In this document: one piece after another, positions 6,073 through 6,114 of the stretch
Layout of the letters: every line of letters begins with the position of its first letter
How positions within the stretch are numbered: the stretch's first letter is position 1
Source: an uncultured Senegalimassilia sp.
GTDB lineage: Bacteria; Actinomycetota; Coriobacteriia; Coriobacteriales; Eggerthellaceae
Length of the DNA stretch: 6,114 nucleotides
NCBI GenBank assembly: GCA_937925385.1
Contig: CALEWN010000083.1
Span: forward strand, 1-6,114
Direction: 5' to 3'
Notes under the pieces: generated by a model
The model's database searches: none
The model's input: only the letters and a program-made list of their open reading frames with translations
What the model was told of the DNA's origin: nothing
Translations under genes and position numbers: made by a program

Positions 6073-6114
6073 GAGCAGCGGCCTTTCACTCTTCGTCAGC
6101 TTGCTGGCTTCTGG

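Overview
The window looks like high-GC bacterial DNA from an actinomycetota lineage. The long Ala/Pro/Arg/Asn-rich N-terminal extension of Rho and the transaldolase-rho gene order fit a gut Coriobacteriia (Eggerthellaceae-like) genome. That placement is an inference from gene style, not from a database match.

Layout, left to right. (1) 1-2016, minus strand: a core operon. A TalC-type transaldolase (GTG start at 2016) overlaps the start of rho by four bases (ATGA). Rho runs off the left edge just after its Walker A motif. The operon has a strong AAGGAGG ribosome binding site, a candidate promoter near 2133-2161, and a C-rich, G-poor leader that could be a Rho-utilisation site for autoregulation. 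(2) 2017-2939: about 920 bases without a conventional gene, but not empty. Two short plus-strand ORFs (39 and 21 codons) each have a strong Shine-Dalgarno and hairpins downstream. The second is preceded by a series of inverted repeats in which the Shine-Dalgarno has competing pairing partners. (3) 2940-6008, minus strand: one large gene of visibly lower GC. It encodes a SNF2-family ATPase with an N-terminal helix-hairpin-helix and a C-terminal RecB/Cas4-like PD-(D/E)XK nuclease (WDFK plus QxxxY). It has its own promoter and Shine-Dalgarno, and a 13-bp hairpin downstream acts as its likely terminator.

How it works together. Transaldolase and Rho are housekeeping genes that are probably transcribed and translated together. 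The SNF2-nuclease fusion appears to be a separate, probably horizontally acquired unit beside them, with an architecture that suits DNA processing, either phage or plasmid defence or repair. The small ORFs and structured RNA elements in between are independent transcripts of unknown role. The most promising undescribed items are the HhH-SNF2-nuclease protein and the two small-ORF cassettes.
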